Assembly (NCBI GenBank): GCA_022822205.1
Contig: JAJECC010000145.1
Coordinates: 1-58,755, forward strand
DNA: 58,755 nt
From: Rhodospirillales bacterium
GTDB lineage: Bacteria > Pseudomonadota > Alphaproteobacteria > Rhodospirillales > UBA2165
Reading direction: 5' to 3'
The position numbers and the translations under genes are program-made. The notes beneath the pieces are model-generated. The model was not told the DNA's origin. It saw only the letters and a program-made list of their open reading frames with translations, and searched no databases. This document shows positions 41,183 through 49,275 of the stretch, piece by piece (within the stretch, counting starts at the first letter, position 1; the number at the start of each line of letters is the position of its first letter).

Positions 41183-42718
41183 CTAGGCTTCGTGTTCGGG
41201 CAGGTCCGCCATCATCGGGCCCGGCCGGGCGCGGATCATGTCCGTGAGCTCTTTTTGCAGCGCGGCGTACCCGGCATCACCGAAGAGATTGTCCATCTCC
41301 AGGGGGTCGTTTCCCAGATCGTACATCTCCCCCGCCCCCGAGATCAGTTCGAGCGTCAGCTTGGCATCCCGGGTGCGCACGGTTCTGAGATTGAGCTCCA
41401 CGCCGGTGCGGCTCGGCTGCTGGTTCCACTCGGAATAGGAAACGTCGCGGCTTTGCGCGCCGCCCTCCGCCAGCGGCCGGATCGACGTACTTTGATCCAT
41501 GCTGCCGCCGGCGACCCCTGCCCAGTCATAAAAGCTGGCGGCGAGATCCACCGTCGAGACCGGCGCATCGACAACCGCGCCGCCGGGGACATCGGGACCC
41601 TTGACGATGAACCCGAGTTTGAGCAGGGCGTCATAAGGCGTCGGTCCCTTCAAATAGAGCCCGTGATCTCCCAGCAGGTCGCCGTGGTCCATGGTGAAGA
41701 CGACGATGGTGTTGCCGGCGAGGCCCGTATCGTCGAGGGTCTTCATGATCCGGCCGACGCCGTCGTCGATGAAGGCGATCTCGCCGTAATAGTTGGCGGT
41801 CATTTGCCTCAACTGCCTGTCGGTCTGGGGCTGGATGCGCGAATACTCCTTGCGCAGTGTCTGCTCCCGCTGCCGTTTGGCCCGCGGCTCGTTCTCCAGG
41901 GACGCCCGGTGCCACCAGGGACGCCGGTCCAGGTCCCGTTCGTGGGTCCGGGAAATATCCACTTCGTCTTCGTGGTGGAGACGGCTCCAGGGCTCGGGAC
42001 AATCGAACGGGTGGTGAGGATCGGGATAGGATGTCCATAGGCAGAACGGCTCGCCGGCGCCTTTTCGGCTCTCGAGAAACGATGTCGTGCGCTCGGTCAC
42101 CCAGTGGGTCGAGTGCCATTCGGCCGGCAGGCCCGAGAACCAGGTCTGGGCCGCCTCTTGTCCGGGACCCAAATCCTCGGCCCAGCGCCGCCACGCCTCC
42201 CCCTCCCCGCCGTTGCCCCAGAACCAGCGTTCAAAATGCTGGCCGCGGGGCGGCTTCTCACAGGGAAGCAGGTCGTGCCAATGCCCGAGGATCATCAGCT
42301 CCACATGGTCGAACCCCATATAGGGCCCGGACCAGTCACCCGGAAATTCCGCCGACCGGGCCCGGGATTCCGGGGCGCCGAAGGGCGTGTTGCCGGGGTT
42401 CACACCGAAATGCCCCTTGCCGATGAAGGCGCTCCGGTATCCCGCATTCGCCAATGTCCGCGCCCAACCGGTTTCACCGACGGCAGGGTCCAGACTGACA
42501 TGGTTGTCGTAGACCCCGTGGGTCAACGGCAGCAATCCCGTCAGGATGGAGGCGCGCGCCGGCTGGCAAACCAGGTTCGGGGTGATGGCATTGGAGAACC
42601 GGGTTCCCGACGCGGCCAGGGCATCGAGGTGCGGGGTCTTGATCTTCCGGCCCTCGAAGCCGAAGCAGTCCCAGCGATGCTGGTCGGAGGTGATGAGCAG
42701 AATATTTGGCCGGGTCAT
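41183..42718 (-). CDS. Sulfatase 3 (type I)
   Basis: A 511-residue sulfatase starting MTRPNILLITSDQHRWDCFG at ATG 42718. Formylglycine motif LVCQPARASILTGLLPLTHG (Cys51); metal site SDQH (Asp12, Gln13); later TMDHGDLLGDHGLYLKG. An alternative start 54 bases upstream would add a hydrophobic leader resembling a lipoprotein signal, but that stretch consists of the AT-rich operator sequence, so I reject it. If the alternative were used, the enzyme would be exported. It probably hydrolyses a sulfate ester, or a phosphonate/phosphodiester as some members do. Regulated with sites 1 and 2 by the palindrome 13 bases upstream. Confidence 0.88.
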   Translation of the reverse strand: MTRPNILLITSDQHRWDCFGFEGRKIKTPHLDALAASGTRFSNAITPNLVCQPARASILTGLLPLTHGVYDNHVSLDPAVGETGWARTLANAGYRSAFIGKGHFGVNPGNTPFGAPESRARSAEFPGDWSGPYMGFDHVELMILGHWHDLLPCEKPPRGQHFERWFWGNGGEGEAWRRWAEDLGPGQEAAQTWFSGLPAEWHSTHWVTERTTSFLESRKGAGEPFCLWTSYPDPHHPFDCPEPWSRLHHEDEVDISRTHERDLDRRPWWHRASLENEPRAKRQREQTLRKEYSRIQPQTDRQLRQMTANYYGEIAFIDDGVGRIMKTLDDTGLAGNTIVVFTMDHGDLLGDHGLYLKGPTPYDALLKLGFIVKGPDVPGGAVVDAPVSTVDLAASFYDWAGVAGGSMDQSTSIRPLAEGGAQSRDVSYSEWNQQPSRTGVELNLRTVRTRDAKLTLELISGAGEMYDLGNDPLEMDNLFGDAGYAALQKELTDMIRARPGPMMADLPEHEA

Positions 42719-42730
42719 GGGCGAACAAGA

Positions 42731-42748
42731 TAGTTGTATTAACAACCA
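42731..42748. promoter_or_regulatory. MarR operator candidate, site 3 (sulfatase 3 / FMN oxidase)
   Basis: TAGTTGTATTAACAACCA matches the 18-bp palindrome of site 1 at 15 positions. It lies 13 bases before sulfatase 3 and 102 before the divergent FMN oxidase, in an AT-rich region of about 45 bases. It is weaker than sites 1 and 2 because the half-sites are less symmetrical. Confidence 0.6.
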
Positions 42749-42849
42749 AAATAAAAGCATTAATTTCGACATGCCCCCCGACTCGATTTGCCAATCCCGG
42801 CCAAAAACGGTAGGGGTACGAACGACAGCACCGTTACGGGGAGTCAGCC

Positions 42850-43992
42850 GTGGACCCGCTGCGGAAATACCCGGCCATAGAAGATTTGCACCGGCGCGCG
42901 CGAAAGCGCATCCCGAGATTCGCCTTCGACTATCTGGAAGGCGGCGCCGGGGATGAATCCGGAATTGACCGCAACCGGGAGGCGCTGCTGGAAATCCGGC
43001 TGATCGCCGACTACCTGGAGGAGCGCACCCCGCCCGACCTCGGCGTCGAGGTGTTCGGCCGCAAGGTCGATCTCCCCTTCGGCATTGCGCCGGTGGGATT
43101 GAGCGGCTTGATGTGGCCCCGGTCCGCCGAGTATCTGGCGAGCGCGGCGAAGGACGCCAACGCGGTCTTTTGCCTGTCGACCGTCGCCAGTTCGGGCGTC
43201 GAGCGCATCGGCGGTCTGATGCAGGAAGGCAGCTGGTTTCAGCTCTACCCGATTCGCGAAGTCGAAAAGGAAGACGATCTCCTGAAACGGGCCTGGGATG
43301 CCGGATTCCGGGTGCTTACGCCGACGGTCGATATCCCGGCGCCGGCCCGCCGCCTCCGGGATTTCCGCAACGGCCTGACGGTGCCGCCCGAGATGACCAT
43401 CGGCAATATCATCTCGATCCTCGCCCACCCCACATGGGCCCTCGCAACCCTGGCGGCCGGCCCGCCGAAATTCGAGAGCCTGATGCCGTATTTCCCAAAG
43501 GGGGTTACCTACAAATCCGTCGGCCAAATGATCGAAACCCTCGCCGAGGGGCAGATCGACTGGCGGCGCATCGAACGCTACCGGAAGATTTGGCCGGGCA
43601 CCCTGGCGGTGAAGGGCGTTCTCAGCGTCGGGGATGCCCGCCGCGCCCGGGAGGCCGGCTGTGACGGGCTGCTCGTATCCAACCATGGCGGCCGGCAGCT
43701 GGATGGACTGGTGTCTCCCATCGATGTACTGCCGGCCATACGTGAGACCGTCGGACCCGACATGACCCTGGTGGTCGACAGCGGCCTGCGGTCGGGCACG
43801 GACATTGTCCGGGCCTATGCCAAGGGGGCCGACTTCACGCTCCTCGGCCGGGCATTCTTCTATGGGGTCGGCGCGCTCGGGCGGCCGGGCGCCGCACACG
43901 CCATCGAAGTACTGAAGGCCGAGGTCTTTGCCGCGCTCCAGCAACTGGGCTGCCCGAACATGGCGGCGGCACCGCGCTACCTGGCGGAATAA
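42850..43992 (+). CDS. FMN-dependent alpha-hydroxy-acid oxidase/dehydrogenase
   Basis: A 380-residue TIM-barrel flavoenzyme of the lactate dehydrogenase/glycolate oxidase/mandelate dehydrogenase family, from GTG 42850 behind ACGGGGA. FMN and catalytic segments: FDYLEGGAGDESGIDRN at the N-terminus, IAPVGLSGLMWP, and LLVSNHGGRQLDGLVS with the catalytic His and substrate-binding Arg, then VVDSGLRSGTDIVRA. It oxidises a 2-hydroxy acid to the 2-oxo acid. Because it is divergent from sulfatase 3 across the operator, a hydroxy-acid released by desulfation is a possible substrate. The 3' end meets gpt convergently with a three-base gap. Confidence 0.9.
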   Translation: MDPLRKYPAIEDLHRRARKRIPRFAFDYLEGGAGDESGIDRNREALLEIRLIADYLEERTPPDLGVEVFGRKVDLPFGIAPVGLSGLMWPRSAEYLASAAKDANAVFCLSTVASSGVERIGGLMQEGSWFQLYPIREVEKEDDLLKRAWDAGFRVLTPTVDIPAPARRLRDFRNGLTVPPEMTIGNIISILAHPTWALATLAAGPPKFESLMPYFPKGVTYKSVGQMIETLAEGQIDWRRIERYRKIWPGTLAVKGVLSVGDARRAREAGCDGLLVSNHGGRQLDGLVSPIDVLPAIRETVGPDMTLVVDSGLRSGTDIVRAYAKGADFTLLGRAFFYGVGALGRPGAAHAIEVLKAEVFAALQQLGCPNMAAAPRYLAE

Positions 43993-43995
43993 GCC

Positions 43996-44490
43996 TTACG
44001 CGTTTCCGTCCCGGACCATGGGCGAGACATATTGGGGCGACGTATCCCAGGGGAAGAAAACCCAGACATTTTGCGCCACGTCGTGAACGTAGGTATCGAC
44101 GAATTCCAACCCGCCCGGCTTGGCGTAGACCGTCGCCACATGAGCATTGGGGAGGAGCTTCCGCGCCTCCCTCATGGTCGCGCCGGTATCGACGAGATCG
44201 TCGACCAGCAGCCAGCCCTCGCCCTTGTCGGCGCAGGCCTCTTCCGGCGCCTTGATCAGATTGATGTCGCCGATGCTCTTTTCGTCGTAGGTGGCGATGC
44301 ACAGCGTGTCGACGTACCGCAGTTCCAGTTCGCGGGCGAGGATCGTTGCCGGGACCAGACCGCCCCGGGTGATCGCGACAATACCCTTCATCGGGCCGAG
44401 CGCCATGAGACGGCGCACCAAATCCTTGGTGTCCCGGTGCACCTCGTCCCAGGTCACCACGAGGTCGATTTGATAGCTATTCTCGGCCAT
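43996..44490 (-). CDS. gpt: Xanthine phosphoribosyltransferase
   Basis: A 164-residue type I phosphoribosyltransferase from ATG 44490 with GGGGAGAA nine bases away. The PRPP loop is LLVDDLVDTGATMREAR, with AITRGGLVPATILARELELR and LCIATYDEKS as XGPRT-type segments. It salvages xanthine or guanine to the monophosphate in the cytoplasm. Slightly longer than E. coli Gpt (152 residues). It is the last gene of a co-directional set (molybdopterin dehydrogenase, cupin, gpt), but the purine link to the dehydrogenase is only suggestive. Confidence 0.9.
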   Translation of the reverse strand: MAENSYQIDLVVTWDEVHRDTKDLVRRLMALGPMKGIVAITRGGLVPATILARELELRYVDTLCIATYDEKSIGDINLIKAPEEACADKGEGWLLVDDLVDTGATMREARKLLPNAHVATVYAKPGGLEFVDTYVHDVAQNVWVFFPWDTSPQYVSPMVRDGNA

Positions 44491-44525
44491 GGACCGCCGT
44501 TCTCCCCTGATGCGGACCAGGCCGT

Positions 44526-44978
44526 CTATTCGCGGAAATTCTCGACCCAAACCGTATTGTGGCGCGCGGCGACTTCCCTGCCGGTCTCGAAATCCGCCCG
44601 CTGTTCCGGCGTCAGCGCCGTCATGTCCTTGAACATGGCTTCGGTCTCACCGGGGCTATAGACCATCAGTACCCGGACCCCGTCATCGCCGGCGATCATC
44701 TGATGGGGCACGCCCGGCGGAATATGAAACAGATCGCCCGGTTTGCCCTCGTAGGTGTCGTTTTCGCCCATCAAGAAGGTGGCGCTTCCCTCGATGACGA
44801 AGAAGGTCTCGTGATTTTGCACATGCATGTGCGGACGGGACGCAAAGCCGGCCGGGCAGCGTTCTTCGCAGACCTCGTAGGCGCCCGACGTATCCTCCGC
44901 GGTCACTTTGACGAACATGTCGTTGGCGCGCTCGTAGAGATTGCCGCCGTCCGGATTGATCTTCTTGGCCTGAGCCAT
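44526..44978 (-). CDS. Cupin domain protein
   Basis: A 150-residue small beta-barrel protein from ATG 44978 behind GGGAGA. Cupin motif 1: RPHMHVQNHETFFVIEGSAT with two His and a Glu as metal ligands. Motif 2: GDLFHIPPGVPHQMIAGDDG with another His. It may be a metal-dependent dioxygenase or isomerase, or a sugar-binding cupin; substrate unknown. The C-terminal helix (ALTPEQRADFETGREVAARH) is an extension. It lies 76 bases after the molybdopterin subunit gene and 35 before gpt on the same strand. Confidence 0.87.
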   Translation of the reverse strand: MAQAKKINPDGGNLYERANDMFVKVTAEDTSGAYEVCEERCPAGFASRPHMHVQNHETFFVIEGSATFLMGENDTYEGKPGDLFHIPPGVPHQMIAGDDGVRVLMVYSPGETEAMFKDMTALTPEQRADFETGREVAARHNTVWVENFRE

Positions 44979-45054
44979 ATCGATGTCTCCCGAAAATTCC
45001 TTGCGATGAATCCCCAATGGTACCGGGGAGCCGGCCAGAGTCCAATCCCAAAGG

Positions 45055-47421
45055 TTATGTGGCTTTCGCCGCGTTCAATGCCCGCCAAATCCGCGCGGCG
45101 GTATAGGGCATGTCGAAGTATTCGGCGCCTGCCGGTGCGAGGGCATCCATGACGGCGTTGCCGATGACCGCAAGCGCCGGAACCGTGCCCGCCTCGCCGC
45201 CCGCCTTGATGCCCAGCGGGTTGCCTTCGGTCGGCACTTCCAGCGGCGCGATGTCGAACATGGGATATTCATCCGCCCGAGGCATGACGTAGTCCATGAA
45301 GGAGCCGGCGAGAAGCTGGCCCGATCCATTGTCGAATTGCGCCCATTCGCCGATCGCCTGGCCCACCCCCTGGACGATCCCGCCGGCCGTCTGGCCGTGA
45401 ACGATCATCGGATTCACCGCCCGGCCGCAATCGTCGACAATGGCGTAATCGATAATCTCCATTGCGCCGGTATCGGGATCGATCTCGACTTCCGCCGCGG
45501 CCGCGCCGAACGGAAATGCGGGGATGCGTCCTTCCTGCCTGTCGTCGAACGCCGCCCGGCCGCCGCCCTTCTTCTCGATGTAGCGAGCCATGGCGTCGGC
45601 GAACCCCGCCTCCTGGCCCGTGGCTTCGATGCGGAACACGCCGTCCTTGAACGCCAGCTCGCCGGCCTCCGATTGCAGAAGTTCTCCGGCGACCGGCCTG
45701 AGTTCGGCCACCACCTCTTCGCAGATACGATAGAGGATCGTCCCGATCATGCGCATGGACCTGTCCGAGTGCGTGCCCCCGCCGATGGGCAGTTGGTCGG
45801 TGTCGCCCCCGGCGAGGCGGATACGCTCGAACGGCACGCCGAGAAGATCGCTGATCACCTGGGCGTAGGTGGTCTCGTGGCCCTGCCCATGGACCTGGGT
45901 GCCGGCGAACAGGACGATATCGCCGTCGGCATCGAACTCCAGCCGCGCCATGTCGAACGGCGCGCCGACCGGGGTCTCGACGAACGGCGTGGCGGAGATG
46001 CCGCGCAGCCTGCCGGCTTCCGCGGCCGCCATGCGCCGCGCTTCGAAACCGGGCCAGTCGATCATGCCGGCGGCCATGTCCAGCGCCTTCGGGAAATCGC
46101 CGACGTCGTAGGTCATTCCCATTGCCGTGGTCTTCGGCATATCGGCGGATGGGATCATGTTCCTGCGTCTTATTTCAATGCGGTCGATGCCGGTCTCCGC
46201 CGCCGCCGCATCGATCAGGCGCTCGATCGCGAACGTCGTTTCCGGCCGCCCGGCGGCCCGGTAGGGCAGCACCGGCACGGTGTTGGTGAGATAGACCGTG
46301 AGATCAAGACAGGCGTTGGGAATGTCGTAAACGGTGGTCACCAGCCGGGACAGGTTCGCCGGCGGCGCATAGCACACCGTATGGGCGCCGTTGTTGCACC
46401 GGACGGTGAGCTCATAGGCCTCGATTTTGCCCTCACGGGACACGCCGAGGCGGCCGTTGAGGACCATATCCCGGCCCTGCCAGTCGCTGATGAAGGCCTC
46501 GGTGCGCCCGCCCGTCCACTTGACCGGCCGGCCAAGCCGCTTCGCGGCCCAGGCGAGCACCGAATATTCGGGCCCGGCGTGGGAACGGGAACCGAACCCG
46601 CCGCCGACATCGGGACAGATCACGCGCACCATTTCGCTGTCGACGCCCAGCGCGCTCGCCACCATATCCCGGTGCCGGTGAACGCCCTGAGTGCCGTGGG
46701 TCAGCGTGTACCGCCCGGTTGCCGCATCGTACTCGGCGACGGCGGCCCGGGGCTCCATTTGGCAGCAGACGGTCCGTGGCACGAAGAACTCGCCCTCGAC
46801 AACCACGTCCGCCGCCCGCATCGCCGCCAGGGTCTCTTCCCGGGGACCCCTTTTGCATTCGACGACGATATTGCCGGGCGCGCCGTCGTTGATGACCGGC
46901 GCATCCGCCGCCCCCGCCTGAAACACGTCGACCACCGGGCTCAACAGGTCCAGTTCGGCGCTGACCAGGCCGGCCGCGTCCGCCGCCGCGCCGGCGGTTT
47001 CGCCGATGACGACGGCATAGGGCTCGCCGACGTGGCGCACCCGGTCGGTCGCCAGCGGCCACTGCTTCAGATCGAGGCCGTACCCGCCCTCGGAGAACAT
47101 CCGGGTTTTCCAGTCGGCCGGGTCGGCTTCGACGGCCCGGTTGGCGACCGGCCCGTGGCCGTCGGCGACATAGTCCTCTCCGGTGAGAACCGCGACGACG
47201 CCCGGCATCGAAGCGGCGGCCGAAATATCGACGGATTTGAGAATGCCGTGCGCGTGATCCGAACGCACAAAGGCAGCATAAAGCTGGCCCTGGACATTGA
47301 CGTCATCAGCGTATCGTCCCCGGCCCCGGATATAGCGGTCATCCTCCTTGCGCAGGACCGACTCGCCGATCTTTCGGATTCCCCGGCCCGGGACCGTTTC
47401 GTGGTGTTCGCCGTCCGGCAT
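45055..47421 (-). CDS. Xanthine dehydrogenase/CoxL-like molybdopterin-binding large subunit, without partner subunits
   Basis: A 788-residue molybdopterin hydroxylase large subunit. It opens IGESVLRKEDDRYIRGRGRY, the CoxL-type N-terminus. VGGGFGSRSHAGPEY, the loop VLPYRAAGRPETTFAIERL (form II CoxL style, lacking the Cys of true CO dehydrogenase), and ATGTQVHGQGHETTYAQV-like segments are present. The catalytic Glu is in IKAGGEAGTVPALAV near the C-terminus. The FAD-binding medium subunit and 2Fe-2S small subunit normally encoded beside it are not in the window. It therefore uses subunits encoded elsewhere, or is a remnant. It would hydroxylate a heteroaromatic or aldehyde. Confidence 0.9.
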   Translation of the reverse strand: MPDGEHHETVPGRGIRKIGESVLRKEDDRYIRGRGRYADDVNVQGQLYAAFVRSDHAHGILKSVDISAAASMPGVVAVLTGEDYVADGHGPVANRAVEADPADWKTRMFSEGGYGLDLKQWPLATDRVRHVGEPYAVVIGETAGAAADAAGLVSAELDLLSPVVDVFQAGAADAPVINDGAPGNIVVECKRGPREETLAAMRAADVVVEGEFFVPRTVCCQMEPRAAVAEYDAATGRYTLTHGTQGVHRHRDMVASALGVDSEMVRVICPDVGGGFGSRSHAGPEYSVLAWAAKRLGRPVKWTGGRTEAFISDWQGRDMVLNGRLGVSREGKIEAYELTVRCNNGAHTVCYAPPANLSRLVTTVYDIPNACLDLTVYLTNTVPVLPYRAAGRPETTFAIERLIDAAAAETGIDRIEIRRRNMIPSADMPKTTAMGMTYDVGDFPKALDMAAGMIDWPGFEARRMAAAEAGRLRGISATPFVETPVGAPFDMARLEFDADGDIVLFAGTQVHGQGHETTYAQVISDLLGVPFERIRLAGGDTDQLPIGGGTHSDRSMRMIGTILYRICEEVVAELRPVAGELLQSEAGELAFKDGVFRIEATGQEAGFADAMARYIEKKGGGRAAFDDRQEGRIPAFPFGAAAAEVEIDPDTGAMEIIDYAIVDDCGRAVNPMIVHGQTAGGIVQGVGQAIGEWAQFDNGSGQLLAGSFMDYVMPRADEYPMFDIAPLEVPTEGNPLGIKAGGEAGTVPALAVIGNAVMDALAPAGAEYFDMPYTAARIWRALNAAKAT

Positions 47422-47434
47422 GCCGCCCCCAAAA

Positions 47435-47465
47435 TATGATCAAGCCCGGTCTTTCGTCGATCATA
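47435..47465. promoter_or_regulatory. Spaced inverted repeat in dehydrogenase/sulfatase 4 divergent region
   Basis: TATGATC (47435-47441) and GATCATA (47459-47465), 17 bases apart, lie 14 bases before the dehydrogenase start in the 198-base divergent region. This could be a regulator site of two half-sites. There is no copy of the MarR palindrome here. Confidence 0.3.
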
Positions 47466-47619
47466 GGTTTCCGGTGCGGACCGGCAATACCCTTTGGGCC
47501 GCCATCCGGGCGCAACCCCATGGCCGTTGGCATTGGGATACACCCCCTGAAGACGGCTTGCCCAATCCGGGGCGCGCATTATGCTCGGTGGGTCTTCCAT
47601 GGAATAGCCGTCCCCCGAT

Positions 47620-49227
47620 ATGCCCGAGCGCCGTCCGAATTATCTTTTCATCATCACCGACCAGCACCGCGCCGATCATATGGGTGCTTACGGAAACGAC
47701 ATCGTCAGGACGCCCCACATGGACGCCTTGGCGGCGCGCGGCCTGACCTTCGACAGGTTCTATGTCGCCTCGCCCACCTGCATGCCCAACCGGGCGGCCC
47801 TCGCGACCGGGCGCATGCCGTCCGCGACCGGCGTCACGACCAACGGCTGTCCCCTGCCCCTCGACTCCGTCACCCTGATGGACCTGCTGGCCGCCGCCGG
47901 CTACCGCACGGCCCTGATGGGCAAATCCCATCTTCAGAACTTTACCGACCGGACGGTCCGCGAGCGGACCTTCGCGGTCCGGGCCGATGGGACGCCGCCG
48001 CCGGAAGACCTCTCACAGGCGCTTCGCCGCCGCATCGACGGGCCCGAATACCGGAACGAGCTTCGCAGCACCTGGGACGCCGACCCGAACCGGGGGGTGA
48101 ACCTCCCCTACTACGGATTTCAGGAAGTCAAGATCGCGCTGTTCCATGCCGACCGGGTGGGCGGCGACTACACCGCCTGGCTGATGGACAATCACCCGGA
48201 CCACGCATCCCTCCGCGGTCCGGAAAACGCGCTGGACAACGCCGGCGAAATTCGCGCGCCCCAGGCCTGGCGCACGCGAATGCCGGAAGAGCTCTATCCG
48301 ACGACCTGGATCACCGACCTCACCATCGATTGCTTGGAGCGCTGCGCCGCCGATCCGGAGACGCCGTTCTATATTCAGTGCGGCTACACGGATCCCCATC
48401 ACCCGTTCACGCCGCCCGGCAAATATTGGGACATGTACGACCCGGCCGACATTCCCGCGCCGGCGTCGCTGGGCGCCGAACACACGGATCCGCCGCCGTT
48501 CATCGGCATGCTGCAAGAGGCGTTGGCCGACGGCTCGGCCAACCGGAGCTACGTCCACCCCTACGCGGTTGACGAGGAGGAGGCGCGGCAATCCATCGCC
48601 CTCACCTACGGCATGATCACCATGGTCGATGACGGCATCGGCCGAATCCTCGCCAAGCTCGAAGAACTGGGCCTCGCCGGCAACACCATCGTGGTCTACA
48701 CCTCCGACCATGGCGACGTGATGGGCGATCACGGGGTCATGTTGAAGCACGGACTGCACACCGAGGGCGTGATCCGCATGCCGTTCATCTGGGCCGATCC
48801 CGCGGGCGCCACGGGCGAACGAAGCGATATCCTCGCCGGCGCCGTCGACTACATGCCGAGTGTTCTGGCGCGCGCCGGATTGCAGCCGTTCAGCGGCGTG
48901 CAGGGGGTCGATATCGTCGGCGCCGCCCAGTCCAGGGAGACGCCGGAGCGCGCCGGTCTCATCGTCGAGGCCGACGAACTGCCGGAGAACGTCGACGTGG
49001 AGGACTTCTTCAAGGTCCGCACCTTCGTCGACGGGCGATGGCGGCTGACCCTTTGGGTCGAAGAGCAATTCTGGGAAATGTACGACCGGGACGCCGATCC
49101 CGATGAACTCCGCAATCTTTGGAACGACCCCGCCCATGCGGCGGACCGGGCGCGGCTGACCGAAGCGATGCTTCAAGAGCAGTACCGGTACAGCGACCTC
49201 ATGCCCCGGCCGGTCTACATGGGCTGA
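47620..49227 (+). CDS. Sulfatase 4 (type I)
   Basis: A 535-residue sulfatase from ATG 47620, without a signal peptide and without a clear ribosome site. Formylglycine motif SPTCMPNRAALATGRMPSATG (Cys54); N-terminal metal site FIITDQHRADHMGAYG (Asp14); later VYTSDHGDVMGDHGVMLKHG. It begins PERRPNYLFIITDQH, close to sulfatase 3 in this region. It is followed after 48 bases by an ACMSD-type amidohydrolase on the same strand. The MarR palindrome is absent from its promoter, so it may respond to a different signal. Confidence 0.9.
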   Translation: MPERRPNYLFIITDQHRADHMGAYGNDIVRTPHMDALAARGLTFDRFYVASPTCMPNRAALATGRMPSATGVTTNGCPLPLDSVTLMDLLAAAGYRTALMGKSHLQNFTDRTVRERTFAVRADGTPPPEDLSQALRRRIDGPEYRNELRSTWDADPNRGVNLPYYGFQEVKIALFHADRVGGDYTAWLMDNHPDHASLRGPENALDNAGEIRAPQAWRTRMPEELYPTTWITDLTIDCLERCAADPETPFYIQCGYTDPHHPFTPPGKYWDMYDPADIPAPASLGAEHTDPPPFIGMLQEALADGSANRSYVHPYAVDEEEARQSIALTYGMITMVDDGIGRILAKLEELGLAGNTIVVYTSDHGDVMGDHGVMLKHGLHTEGVIRMPFIWADPAGATGERSDILAGAVDYMPSVLARAGLQPFSGVQGVDIVGAAQSRETPERAGLIVEADELPENVDVEDFFKVRTFVDGRWRLTLWVEEQFWEMYDRDADPDELRNLWNDPAHAADRARLTEAMLQEQYRYSDLMPRPVYMG

Positions 49228-49275
49228 GCCGTTTCCGGGCGGGCGGTACAAGACAGGACAGGGACGGGACGCCTC

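Noticed and set aside
42719..42772. Upstream start of sulfatase 3 giving a lipoprotein-like leader
   Set aside because: The extra codons are made of the AT-rich operator sequence, and the supposed lipobox (IQLSC) is not canonical. The start at 42718 matches the other sulfatases.
45337..47439. A 700-codon open frame on the plus strand
   Set aside because: It is exactly opposite the molybdopterin subunit gene, has no recognisable domain, and is rich in Arg, His and Pro as antisense frames of GC-rich genes are.
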